Shown piece by piece: positions 33,182-41,399 of a stretch of 64,000 bases of DNA. Under the pieces are notes generated by a model. That model saw nothing but the letters and a program-made list of their open reading frames with translations, had not been told where the DNA came from and searched no databases. Origin of the DNA: Gemmiger sp. An194 (GTDB lineage Bacteria > Bacillota > Clostridia > Oscillospirales > Ruminococcaceae). How positions within the stretch are numbered: the first letter of the stretch is position 1; each line of letters begins with the position of its first letter. The DNA is taken from the NCBI RefSeq assembly GCF_002160145.1, contig NZ_NFKA01000001.1, positions 186,001-250,000 on the forward strand, in the 5' to 3' direction. A program made the position numbers and the translations under genes.

Positions 33182-34374
33182 GAAGGGCAAAACAGTTGCT
33201 GGCATCGGCGCTGGTACTGCTGCTTATAGCGGGCTGCGGGCAGCGGACCGAATCCGCGCCCCCTGTGGCTTCGGCAGAGCCGGAGCAGGCGGAAGAGACC
33301 CGGTTGGAGGGCTGGCTTTTTCCCTGGGATGGACAGCGGTATTACACCGGCCAAAATGAGGTGTGTGATACTGCCGATATGACCACCCGCCCCCTCTCCC
33401 TGACCATGGGGCCATGGGAACATCTGACCGGCTATCCGGTCGCCGACGGCAGATTTTTGTACTACTCCACCTCGGATACCCAGTATGCGCCTGACCTGAG
33501 CGAACAGGTGTGGCGCTGCAATCCGGACGGCAGCGGCGCAAAAATGATCTGGAAGAGCGAGACGGGCGGGGAGGGGCTGCTGGAAAATGCGCGCCTGGGC
33601 GGCCAGGTGACGGATGCAGCCCGCATGGTGGCCTTTGCGCAGCAGGATGCGGTCTGGTTCTTTTACCGGGGAGACAATATCTTTTCCAGCCCGGAGGTGT
33701 ACCGCTGCGGCGTGGAGGAAGCCTCTGCCCGCCGGGTGGAATACCCGGACTCGCTTCCCTGCGGCATATTCACCGGCGAAATGAACGGGCAGCCGGTGTT
33801 CTGTGGGCTGCGGAATGAGGACCGGGAGTACTTTTTCTGGCTGCTGGATCTTGCCACCGGTGAAACCCGCGAGCTTTTCACCCTGCCGGATACCACCGGG
33901 TATCTCAGTCTGGTTCAGGACGGCATGCTGTATTTTCAGGATCAGGAATCGGCAAGCCTGTATGAAGTGGACCTGTCCATCGGAAAGCAGCGGCTGGTGT
34001 GGCAGCAGGAGCAAAAACCGGCGACGATCGCCTGGGTGCAGTTCATCGGGGACGGGTACGCCCTTTTGGAAAACACCAGCCTTCCCATGCTGGCCTGTTC
34101 ACTGGACCTGGCGGACGGCAGCATCACTGAGGCAACACTGCGGGGAATGAATGAAAGCAGCGGCGAGGAGTATGTGCTGCATGCGCTGGCCCCGCTGGGA
34201 AACTGCTACGTGGTGGAGTGCCGGCATCACACCGGTATTCGAGCTGGTATGAGCCTAGCGGGCGAACCGCAGCAGAAGCGGTATTTTTGGGGAGACTATG
34301 CTCTCATCGAGAAAGAGGACTACTGGAACAACGTGCCGGAATATCGCCCCTTTACCTGGGTAGATGATGGATGA
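33178..34374 (+). CDS. Hypothetical lipoprotein (paralogue B), beta-propeller-like
   Basis: 398 residues, ATGA overlap with paralogue A. Lipobox LLIAGC (Cys near 20). It shares with paralogue A an early YYT...tyrosine segment, a VSDG/VADG-x-LYY stretch near residue 85 and the C-terminal KEDYWxxxPxYRxF motif. Overall identity looks low, so the duplication is old. Propeller-like strand repeats (VWRCNPDGSGAKMIWKSE, LDLATGETRELFTLPDT, LYEVDLSIGKQRLVWQQ) suggest a surface-exposed binding protein. No enzyme motif seen. Confidence 0.7.
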   Translation: MRRAKQLLASALVLLLIAGCGQRTESAPPVASAEPEQAEETRLEGWLFPWDGQRYYTGQNEVCDTADMTTRPLSLTMGPWEHLTGYPVADGRFLYYSTSDTQYAPDLSEQVWRCNPDGSGAKMIWKSETGGEGLLENARLGGQVTDAARMVAFAQQDAVWFFYRGDNIFSSPEVYRCGVEEASARRVEYPDSLPCGIFTGEMNGQPVFCGLRNEDREYFFWLLDLATGETRELFTLPDTTGYLSLVQDGMLYFQDQESASLYEVDLSIGKQRLVWQQEQKPATIAWVQFIGDGYALLENTSLPMLACSLDLADGSITEATLRGMNESSGEEYVLHALAPLGNCYVVECRHHTGIRAGMSLAGEPQQKRYFWGDYALIEKEDYWNNVPEYRPFTWVDDG

Positions 34375-34390
34375 ATTTTGCCCGCGGGCA

Positions 34391-34419
34391 TTGTTTTGCG
34401 TTCCCGGCTCTGCTACAAT
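34391..34419 (+). promoter_or_regulatory. Promoter of the SGNH hydrolase gene
   Basis: TTGTTT (34391-34396), 17-bp spacer, extended -10 TGCTACAAT (TACAAT at 34414-34419); 39 bp before the start codon. Confidence 0.65.
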
Positions 34420-34457
34420 AGGGGCAGAAAACAACGGGAAAAGGCGGTCGAACATCC

Positions 34458-35108
34458 ATGAACAGAAAACACATTGTATGCTACGGCGATTCCAACACCT
34501 GGGGCTACTGCGCCGCCACCGGCGGCCGCTATGAGGACGACGTGCGCTGGACCCGTCTTTTGCAGGAGCAGCTGGGCGATGGGTATCTGGTGGCGGAGGA
34601 AGGGATGTGCGGCCGCACCACTGTGTTTGAGGACCCGCTGAACGAAGGCCTCTGCGGCTTTGCACACCTGGCCCCGGCGCTGAACGCTCACAGTCCGCTG
34701 GACCTCTTGGTGGTGATGCTGGGCACCAACGACTGCAAGCAGCGTTATTCCGCCACTGCCCAGAACATTGCCGACGGGCTGGCCCGTCTGGTGACCCGGG
34801 CAAAGCAGCTGCCGGTGTGGGCAGGCGAACCCAGGGTGCTGATCGTGGCGCCCATCATGATCGATCCCCGGGTACATCAGGTGCCCCGCATAGGCCAGGA
34901 GATGGGCGAGGGCTGCGTGGAAAAATCCCGCCTGCTGCCCGCTCTGATGGAGCAGACCGCCCGGGATACCGGCTGCGAATTCATGGACTGCAACCCCTAC
35001 GTGCAGCCGGGCGAGGCGGACTGGATGCACTTTGACGCGGCCAGCCAGGCCCGCTTTGCGCTGGCGCTGGAGGCCAAGATCCGGGTGCTGCTCAGCGGCC
35101 GGAGCTGA
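34458..35108 (+). CDS. SGNH/GDSL-family hydrolase (arylesterase/lipase-like)
   Basis: 216 residues, no signal peptide, so cytoplasmic. Block I is CYGDSNTWGYCAATGG (Ser near 10; GDSN variant of GDSL), block III is LLVVMLGTNDCKQRY (Asn in GTND), and block V is DWMHFDAASQ (Asp and His). These are the catalytic residues of SGNH esterases/deacetylases, close to the arylesterase/carbohydrate-esterase type (YEDDVRWTRLLQEQLG near the N-terminus). It probably removes acetyl or other acyl groups from a small metabolite; substrate unknown. Solo gene with its own promoter; hairpin 35134-35170 follows. Confidence 0.9.
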   Translation: MNRKHIVCYGDSNTWGYCAATGGRYEDDVRWTRLLQEQLGDGYLVAEEGMCGRTTVFEDPLNEGLCGFAHLAPALNAHSPLDLLVVMLGTNDCKQRYSATAQNIADGLARLVTRAKQLPVWAGEPRVLIVAPIMIDPRVHQVPRIGQEMGEGCVEKSRLLPALMEQTARDTGCEFMDCNPYVQPGEADWMHFDAASQARFALALEAKIRVLLSGRS

Positions 35109-35133
35109 TTGCCCGTACGCATAGCGCTTTTTC

Positions 35134-35170
35134 ACACCCCATATCCTTGTACAAAAAGGATATGGGGTGT
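35134..35170 (+). promoter_or_regulatory. 15-bp perfect hairpin overlapping the ZIP-gene translation signals
   Basis: ACACCCCATATCCTT (35134-35148) pairs perfectly with AAGGATATGGGGTGT (35156-35170) around a 7-base loop. It follows the hydrolase stop by 25 bp and could terminate that gene, but there is no T run after it. The right arm holds the GGGGTG that is the best ribosome site for the transporter start at 35177, so folding would hide it. Confidence 0.6.
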
Positions 35171-35176
35171 TGTTGT

Positions 35177-35935
35177 ATGCTGCATGCGCTCACGTTGACA
35201 GTTCTGGCCGGGCTGAGTACCGGCATCGGCGGTCTGGTGGCCGCGCTCTTTCGCCCCGGACGGCGGGCCATGGCGCTGTGCAGCGGCTTTGCGGCGGGGG
35301 TGATGCTGGCCGTGAGCCTGCTGGACCTGCTGCCTCATGCGCTGGCGGGCTGGCGGGAGGCTATGGGTCCGGTGGGCGCGGGGCTGGCGGTGACCAGCCT
35401 TGCACTGCTGGGCATGGCTTCGGCGGCGCTGCTGGAGCAGCTTCTGCCCGAGGCAAAGCAACAGCAGGGCGGAGAAGGCAGGGCGGCTGCGTTTCGGGGC
35501 GCACTGGTCACCGGTCTGGCACTGCTGGCCCACAATCTTCCGGAGGGGGCACTCACCCTGTTCGCAGGGGTGGCAGACCCGGCGGCGGGGCTGCGGCTGA
35601 GCCTGGCGGTGGGGCTGCACAACCTGCCCGAGGGCCTGGCGGTGGCTGCGCCGCTGTATTACGCCACCAAAAGCCGGGCAAAGGCGGCGGGCGCGGCCTT
35701 TGCCAGCGGATTGGCCGAGCCGCTGGGGGCGGTGCTGGCCTTTGGGCTGCTGGGGTCTCTGCTCACTCCGGGCTTTCTGAACGGAATGCTGGCCGGAGTG
35801 GCCGGGGTGATGTGCTGGGCGGCGGCCTTTGAGCTGCTGCCCATGGCCTACCGGCTGGGTCCAGGGTCCCGGGCTGCGGCGGGCTTCGCGGCCGGGGTTT
35901 TGACGATGCTACTTGGAATCAGTTTATTATCGTGA
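35177..35935 (+). CDS. ZIP-family metal transporter
   Basis: 252 residues from ATG 35177 (starting MLHALTLTVLAGLSTGIGGL, the normal ZIP N-terminus; in-frame starts further up fall inside a hairpin). About eight membrane helices. Helix 4 and 5 metal-binding motifs are LLAHNLPEGALTLFAG and GLHNLPEGLAVAAPL, the HNxPEG signature of ZIP (SLC39) proteins of the GufA/ZupT type. A short charged loop (EAKQQQGGEGRA) lies between helices 3 and 4. It should import zinc, iron or manganese. Regulation may involve the hairpin at its ribosome site. Confidence 0.93.
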   Translation: MLHALTLTVLAGLSTGIGGLVAALFRPGRRAMALCSGFAAGVMLAVSLLDLLPHALAGWREAMGPVGAGLAVTSLALLGMASAALLEQLLPEAKQQQGGEGRAAAFRGALVTGLALLAHNLPEGALTLFAGVADPAAGLRLSLAVGLHNLPEGLAVAAPLYYATKSRAKAAGAAFASGLAEPLGAVLAFGLLGSLLTPGFLNGMLAGVAGVMCWAAAFELLPMAYRLGPGSRAAAGFAAGVLTMLLGISLLS

Positions 35936-35941
35936 TATAAT
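35913..35941 (+). promoter_or_regulatory. Promoter of the 36005-41388 operon
   Basis: TTGGAA (35913-35918), 17-bp spacer, TATAAT (35936-35941); overlaps the end of the ZIP gene and is about 64 bp before the lipoprotein ATG. Confidence 0.65.
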
Positions 35942-36004
35942 AAAGCAGATTATCTTTTTTGGCTCGGGGTACGAGATGCCGCGGGCAGGAAGGGGGCGAC
36001 GGCC

Positions 36005-37288
36005 GTGAAACGAATGGCTTTGGCAGCGCTCACGCTGGCGGCATGCCTTTTGTGCGGCTGCACCGGCAGCATGAGCGGCGGGGTGGAGGAGCTTCTGCGT
36101 GCCCCTCAGCTGGCCGGTCCCCAGACCAATGTGCAGCGGGCGATCACGGCCTATCTGGGCGAAGCGCCCCAGCTGAAATACCCCCAGAACGGCGATATCC
36201 TCTCCCCCTTTCTGTTCGGAGACTGGAACGGCGACGGCTCCATGGATGCGGCGGCGCTGTATGTGAGCTCCGGGATGCAGAACGTCTGCCTGGCAATTCT
36301 GGAGCAGAGCGGCGGCAGCTGGGTGGTGACCCAGGAAATCGAGGGCCTTTCCGCCGAGGTGGACAGCGTGAGCACCGCAGCCATGAGCGGTGACGGCGGG
36401 GTTCAGCTGCTGATTGGCTATGTGGGCACCAGCGGGGAAAAATATCTTTCGGTGTATGCCTATCAGGACCAGACCCTCACCCAGGTGATGGAGCAGGCTT
36501 ATTCCCAGTATGAATTGCAGGACATCACCGGAAGCGGCCTGAAGGACCTGATTTTGATCGGCCCCCAGACGGTTGACGGAATGAAGGTGCAGCTGCTCAC
36601 GGCCATCCGGGGCGAATTTACCATGGCCCAGGAATTCTGGCTGAGCCCGGAACGTTTTTCCAGCTGCGAGGGCCTGCATCTGAGCAGCGGGTCGGACGGC
36701 GGCTATTATCTGGTGCTGGACGGCTACGTGGGTTCCGGCTCGGCGCTGGCCAGCATCCTGCTCGGTTATAATGCGACCACCCAGCAGCTGGAGGAATATG
36801 TTCCGCTGCTGCCGGTGGATATCTACACCGAAAGCATCCGTTATTCCAGCCTGCTCACCAGCAGGGACATCGACGGCGACGGAACGGTGGAGATTCCGGT
36901 GGAGCTGCCGGACGCCAACGGAAACATCTCGGTGAGCCGCCTGAGCTTTGTGGCCTGGATGGATTACACCAGCACCGACCCGGAGAAGAGCTTCGGTATT
37001 GTGGATCTGGAAAACGGCTTTTATCTGGAGCTGCCCCCCAGCTGGGAGGGCAAGATCCAGGTGAAGGAGGGCTCGCAGGAGGGCAGCTGGGCCATCCGCA
37101 GCCTGGAGGACGGCACCGGCTACCTGGAGGTCCGGGTGGTGGAGCCCAGCACCGAGGGCGGGTCCTATTTCCGCCTGGGGAACGTGGGCGGCAAAAAGGT
37201 ACAGGCCAGGATTCTGGCTTCCCATATCGGCGAAAACGGCGAAAACCTGCAGCCGGCGGCAATGACCGGCTGCTTCCGGATGCTGTGA
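36005..37288 (+). CDS. Hypothetical lipoprotein with FG-GAP/VCBS-like repeats
   Basis: 427 residues. Signal peptide with lipobox LLCGC (Cys near 19), then a mature domain with EF-like/VCBS-type strands: FGDWNGDGSMDAAALYV (about 75-91), DITGSGLKDLILIG, SRDIDGDGTVEIPVEL (about 284-299). Such D-x-D/N-G-D loops bind calcium in integrin-like propellers. It is the first gene of an operon with a response regulator and a histidine kinase, so it may be the extracytoplasmic input or output of that system. Ribosome site GGAAGGGGG upstream of ATG 36005. Function otherwise unknown. Confidence 0.7.
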   Translation: MKRMALAALTLAACLLCGCTGSMSGGVEELLRAPQLAGPQTNVQRAITAYLGEAPQLKYPQNGDILSPFLFGDWNGDGSMDAAALYVSSGMQNVCLAILEQSGGSWVVTQEIEGLSAEVDSVSTAAMSGDGGVQLLIGYVGTSGEKYLSVYAYQDQTLTQVMEQAYSQYELQDITGSGLKDLILIGPQTVDGMKVQLLTAIRGEFTMAQEFWLSPERFSSCEGLHLSSGSDGGYYLVLDGYVGSGSALASILLGYNATTQQLEEYVPLLPVDIYTESIRYSSLLTSRDIDGDGTVEIPVELPDANGNISVSRLSFVAWMDYTSTDPEKSFGIVDLENGFYLELPPSWEGKIQVKEGSQEGSWAIRSLEDGTGYLEVRVVEPSTEGGSYFRLGNVGGKKVQARILASHIGENGENLQPAAMTGCFRML

Positions 37289-37333
37289 GCGGCTCAAAGC
37301 CGCCCGCCCCGTTTTTATAGGAGGTTTGATTGC

Positions 37334-38032
37334 ATGCGTAGAGTGTTAGTTGTGGAAGACGAGACCAGCATCCGCGAGCTGATCGCCTTGAATCTTCAGA
37401 TGGCAGGCTATCAGGTGCTGGAGGCAGGCAGTGCCGAGCAGGGCCTGGCGCTGCTCAGCCAGGGCCAGAAGTGCGACGCTGCCGTGCTGGATGTGATGCT
37501 GCCCGGTATGAACGGCTTTTCCCTGTGCGAGACCATCCGCCGGGACGACCCGAACATCGGCATCATCATCCTGAGCGCCAAGAGCATGGAGCAGGATAAG
37601 ATCCGGGGGCTGTCCATCGGAGCGGATGATTATATGACCAAGCCCTTCAGCGTATCCGAGCTGCTGGCCCGCATCGAGGCGCTGTGCCGCCGGGTCAACC
37701 GGGGCGCGGCGGAGGCCCCTGTGCCGGACGAGACCCGCATGGTAAGCGGCCAGTTTATTCTGGACCAGAAAAGCCGGGTGCTGTACAAGGCGGGCAAGCC
37801 CATTGATCTGACCCAGGTTGAGTTCCAGATCATGGAGCTGTTCTTCCAGAACCCCGGCACCGCACTGGTGCGGGAAAAGATCCTGGAAGGGGTCTGGGGC
37901 GAGAATTACTACGGCGACGTGAAGATCGTGGATGTGAACATCCGCCGCCTTCGCATGAAGGTGGAGGACGAGCCCTCCAGCCCCAAGCACATCCTCACCG
38001 TGTGGGGCTACGGCTACCGCTGGAACGGATGA
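37334..38032 (+). CDS. OmpR/PhoB-family response regulator
   Basis: 232 residues. VLVVEDETSIRELIA, phospho-acceptor in AAVLDVMLPGMNGFSL (Asp near 55), switch lysine in DDYMTKPFSVSELLARI, then a winged-helix domain (about 135-230; LTQVEFQIMELFFQNPG, VDVNIRRLRMKVEDE, ILTVWGYGYRWNG). Start 37334 follows AGGAGGTTTGATTGC. It lies between a calcium-type lipoprotein and its kinase. PhoP/PhoB-like sequence; target genes not evident beyond its own operon. Confidence 0.95.
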   Translation: MRRVLVVEDETSIRELIALNLQMAGYQVLEAGSAEQGLALLSQGQKCDAAVLDVMLPGMNGFSLCETIRRDDPNIGIIILSAKSMEQDKIRGLSIGADDYMTKPFSVSELLARIEALCRRVNRGAAEAPVPDETRMVSGQFILDQKSRVLYKAGKPIDLTQVEFQIMELFFQNPGTALVREKILEGVWGENYYGDVKIVDVNIRRLRMKVEDEPSSPKHILTVWGYGYRWNG

Positions 38033-38060
38033 CAGGCAGACACGCAGGAAGGGGGCTGCC

Positions 38061-39530
38061 ATGAACAGCATCACCAAACGATGGCTGCGCAGCAGCCTTC
38101 TGATCACCTTTTTGCTGGTGGCGGGTGCGGTGAGCATCTATATCTATACCCTGATCTCCGGCAGCTACAACGGGGTGCAGCAGGCTATGCTCAGCCGAAT
38201 TTCCAGCATGGGCGGTCAGCTGAAGATCACCACCGGCCAGAGCGCGGAGCAGACCTCCCAGAATCGGAGCAGCCTGCTGCGCCGGATGGTGGAGCAGTTC
38301 GACGAGAAGGACAAGTTCGAGTTCATGCTGCTGGACAGCGAGGGTCAGGTGATTGCCACCTCCTCGGGCGGAACGCTGCGCTACGAAAAGGCCCCCGAGG
38401 ATTTTCTCATGGCCATGGAATCCTCCAACAGCGGCGGCCGAAGCGTGTACACCAGCGTGACCGGCGAGCGGGTGATGGCCCTTACCGTAATGGTGCCCTA
38501 CCCGGCGGAGGATGTGGCGGCCCTGCGTATGGTCACCAGCCTGACCATGGTGGACCAGATGATGGTGGAGCGGATACTGCTGGCTTTGGGCCTCGGTGCG
38601 GTGATTCTGCTGTTCAGCGTCTGGAGCGGCGTGTTTTTCATCCGTTCCATCGTGCGTCCGCTGGACGAGGTGGAGCAGACAGCGAATGCCATCGCCCGGG
38701 GCGATCTGAGCGCCCGCCTGCCCGAGGGCAGCGACGGCGACGAGATCGGGCGGCTGTGCAACACCATCAACCAGATGGCGGGGGAGCTTTCCAAGACCGA
38801 GCGGCTGCAGAACGAGTTTATCTCGTCGGTGAGCCACGAGCTGCGCACTCCGCTCACCAGCATCCGGGGCTGGGTGGAGACCATCGCCCATATCCGGGAC
38901 CCGGAGGACGAAAACTACCGCAAGGGCCTGTCCATCATCGGGCGGGAGACCGACCGGCTGTATGATATGGTGGAGGAGCTGCTCAGCTTTTCCCGGCTGC
39001 AGAGCGGCGTGAAGCTGGAATGCCGGCCGCTGGATCTGGTGGCCGAACTCACCGATGCGGCCCTGTTCATGGAGGCGCGCATCCGCGCCGAGGGGCTGCG
39101 GCTGGTGTATGAGGAGCCGGAGCTGCCTTTGCCCATCTGGGCGGATGGGAGCCGACTGCGCCAGGTGTTCATCAATGTGATGGACAACGCGGTGAAGTAT
39201 TCCTCGCCCGGCGGAGCCATCACCCTGGATCTTTTGCAGGACGGCGAGAATGTATACGTGCTGATCAAGGACGAGGGCCGGGGCATTGCGCCGGACGATC
39301 TGGAAAATGTGAAGCTGAAATTCTTCAAGGGCAAGGGCGCGGTGCGCGGCAGCGGCATCGGTCTTGCGGTGGTGGATGAGATCATGACCGCGCTGGACGG
39401 CTCGGCGGATATTGCCTCCGAGCTGGGCAAGGGCACCACTGTGACCCTGCGCCTGCCCATCTATCGGGGCAGCGGGGAAGCGCCCGCCTGGGCGGTGAAC
39501 GACCCGGCGGAGAGCCCGGAAAAGGAGTAA
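38061..39530 (+). CDS. Sensor histidine kinase (PhoR/WalK-like, HAMP)
   Basis: 489 residues. Membrane segment 1 about 14-34, extracytoplasmic domain about 35-175 (LLDSEGQVIATSSGG like a sCache/PAS-type sensor), membrane segment 2 about 178-200, HAMP about 200-255 (IVRPLDEVEQTANAIARGDL), HisKA with ISSVSHELRTPLTSIRGWVE (phospho-His near 258), HATPase with VMDNAVKYSSPGG, KDEGRGIAPDD and GSGIGLAVVDEIM. The pair with the regulator 28 bp upstream is a complete two-component system. AGGAAGGGGG precedes the ATG. Confidence 0.95.
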   Translation: MNSITKRWLRSSLLITFLLVAGAVSIYIYTLISGSYNGVQQAMLSRISSMGGQLKITTGQSAEQTSQNRSSLLRRMVEQFDEKDKFEFMLLDSEGQVIATSSGGTLRYEKAPEDFLMAMESSNSGGRSVYTSVTGERVMALTVMVPYPAEDVAALRMVTSLTMVDQMMVERILLALGLGAVILLFSVWSGVFFIRSIVRPLDEVEQTANAIARGDLSARLPEGSDGDEIGRLCNTINQMAGELSKTERLQNEFISSVSHELRTPLTSIRGWVETIAHIRDPEDENYRKGLSIIGRETDRLYDMVEELLSFSRLQSGVKLECRPLDLVAELTDAALFMEARIRAEGLRLVYEEPELPLPIWADGSRLRQVFINVMDNAVKYSSPGGAITLDLLQDGENVYVLIKDEGRGIAPDDLENVKLKFFKGKGAVRGSGIGLAVVDEIMTALDGSADIASELGKGTTVTLRLPIYRGSGEAPAWAVNDPAESPEKE

Positions 39531-39534
39531 CCCT

Positions 39535-41388
39535 GTGACGATTTTGATTTTGCTCGTTCTGGCGGCGGCGCTGGCCCTGGCGCTGGAGCGGCCGATGGAA
39601 CGCACGGTCCCGGCTGTTCTGGCCGGGGCCGCTCTTGTGACCTACTGCGCCACGCTGGCCGGGCAGAAAAGCACGGCGCTGCCGGTGATGGCAGTGTGCG
39701 CCGGTGTGGCTTTCCTTGCGGCGGTGGTTCGCTGCCGCAAAGCGGGCGCGGGCCGATGCACGGCGGTGCTTGTGCGGCCGGCCGTTTTGGCGTTGGTGCT
39801 GGCACTGGCTGCTGGCTGGCTGCTGATGCGGCAGATCCGTTTCGTGATGCTGGACGACCTGCTCCACTGGGCGCTTTTCAGCAAGCAGATGTGCGGGCTG
39901 GAGGCCTTTCCCGACGGAGCGCAGCTGGCCAGCGCCTATGCGGACTATCCGCCCGGCGCCCAGATGCTGCTGGTGTTTTTGCAGATCGGGCAGCCCTTTT
40001 CCCATCCGCTGCTGTTCTGGGGCCAGCTGCTGTGGTACACCGGCCTGACGCTGCCCCTTCTGGAGAAAACAGGCGAGGGCGGTAGACTGCAACGAATCGC
40101 TGCCGCAGTGGGCGGCGCGGTGTTCCTGCTGCTGTTCCCGGCGGTGTTCAATCACTATTACAACGAGAGCCTTGTGGTGGAGCCTTTGATGGGCCTGATG
40201 CTGGGCTGCATGGCTTACACTGCCTGGCGCAGCCGCACCGGGCCGGATCTTCTGGACGGGCTGACCGTGAGCCTGCTGGCCTGCCTGCTGGTGCTGACCA
40301 AGAGCACCGGCATTCTGTATGCGGCGGCGGGGCTGCTGGCCGCGGCGATTTTGTGGCGGCGGGCGCTGTTTTGCAGCAAAGGCCGGGCCTGCAGACTTGC
40401 CTTTGCGGGTGTTGCCGTGGCGGCTGCCGCGGGTCTGTGGCAAAGCTGGCGCTGGCTGTGCGTGGAAAAGGGGTATGTTTCCTATTTCACCGAGGATGCG
40501 CCCCAGGCCTATACGCTGGAGAATCTGACCGCCTTTTTGAAGGGCGAGGGTCTGGCGGGGCAGGTGATCCCCTCCTTTTTGCGGGCGCTGGCGGTTCAGC
40601 CGCTGGCCAAGCGATGGGGGCTTTCCGCCCTGGCGATGCTGGCAGTGGTGTGGGCGCTGGCCTGCCTGCTGCCCCGGCTGCGCTGGACCGGACTGCGCCC
40701 GGTGCTGACAGTTTTTACATTGATTTTTGTTGTGTATGCGGCATCGGTGTGCTATTCTTATGTGTACCTGTTCCAGGAGGGCGAGGCGCTGACCCTTTCC
40801 GCCTTCAGCCGCTACATCGGCCCGCTGCCCACCGGAGCCCTTTATCTGGTGCTGGGGGCGGCGCTATGGCAGTATTGGGGAAGGAGAAAGCCTCTGGCCT
40901 GGTGCTGCACGGGCGCGGCCTTCCTTGCCTGCGTGAACTGGTATGCCCCGGCCCGCTGGCTGCCCGGCGCTTACCAGACGGTGTTTGAACAGTTCATGGG
41001 CGATCAGGCATCCGGAGTGGACGGCATCCTGCAGGAGGCCGAGGCGCTGCACGGCTGCCTGGAACCCACGGACCGGGTGCTGGCGATCACCCAGACCTCC
41101 TCCATGGACCGGCTGGGCCAGCTGCTGCGCTATGCGCTGTTGCCCAATCAGGTGGAATACTGGTCCCCCACCGAGTGCGGCGATTCCCACGGGCTTTCGC
41201 TGCGGTGGAACGAGTATCTGGTGGAACAGGGGTTTGAATATGTATACTGCGCGGCGGATGGCCAGCCCACCGCGGACCAGGAGCTGCTGACCGACCAGAC
41301 CGGTGCGCCGGTGCGGTCAGGCTGGCTTTACCGGGTGAACACAGAGGACGGCTCCGCAAAGCTGGAGCCGGTGTGTCAGCCCGGCTGA
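39535..41388 (+). CDS. Polytopic membrane protein, probable GT-C glycosyltransferase
   Basis: 617 residues from GTG 39535, with AAAGGAG seven bases upstream and only four bases after the kinase stop. About twelve hydrophobic helices; after the third there is IRFVMLDDLLHWALFSKQM (Asp-Asp pair near residue 105), like the acidic loop of GT-C enzymes, then YADYPPGAQMLLVF. A soluble C-terminal domain begins around 500 (QEAEALHGCLEPTDRVLAIT). Similar in design to the GT-C-like protein at 20563-22269 but without clear sequence identity. Co-transcription with a two-component system hints at regulated envelope glycosylation; donor and acceptor are unknown. Confidence 0.6.
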   Translation: MTILILLVLAAALALALERPMERTVPAVLAGAALVTYCATLAGQKSTALPVMAVCAGVAFLAAVVRCRKAGAGRCTAVLVRPAVLALVLALAAGWLLMRQIRFVMLDDLLHWALFSKQMCGLEAFPDGAQLASAYADYPPGAQMLLVFLQIGQPFSHPLLFWGQLLWYTGLTLPLLEKTGEGGRLQRIAAAVGGAVFLLLFPAVFNHYYNESLVVEPLMGLMLGCMAYTAWRSRTGPDLLDGLTVSLLACLLVLTKSTGILYAAAGLLAAAILWRRALFCSKGRACRLAFAGVAVAAAAGLWQSWRWLCVEKGYVSYFTEDAPQAYTLENLTAFLKGEGLAGQVIPSFLRALAVQPLAKRWGLSALAMLAVVWALACLLPRLRWTGLRPVLTVFTLIFVVYAASVCYSYVYLFQEGEALTLSAFSRYIGPLPTGALYLVLGAALWQYWGRRKPLAWCCTGAAFLACVNWYAPARWLPGAYQTVFEQFMGDQASGVDGILQEAEALHGCLEPTDRVLAITQTSSMDRLGQLLRYALLPNQVEYWSPTECGDSHGLSLRWNEYLVEQGFEYVYCAADGQPTADQELLTDQTGAPVRSGWLYRVNTEDGSAKLEPVCQPG

Positions 41389-41399
41389 AAGGAGAAAGA

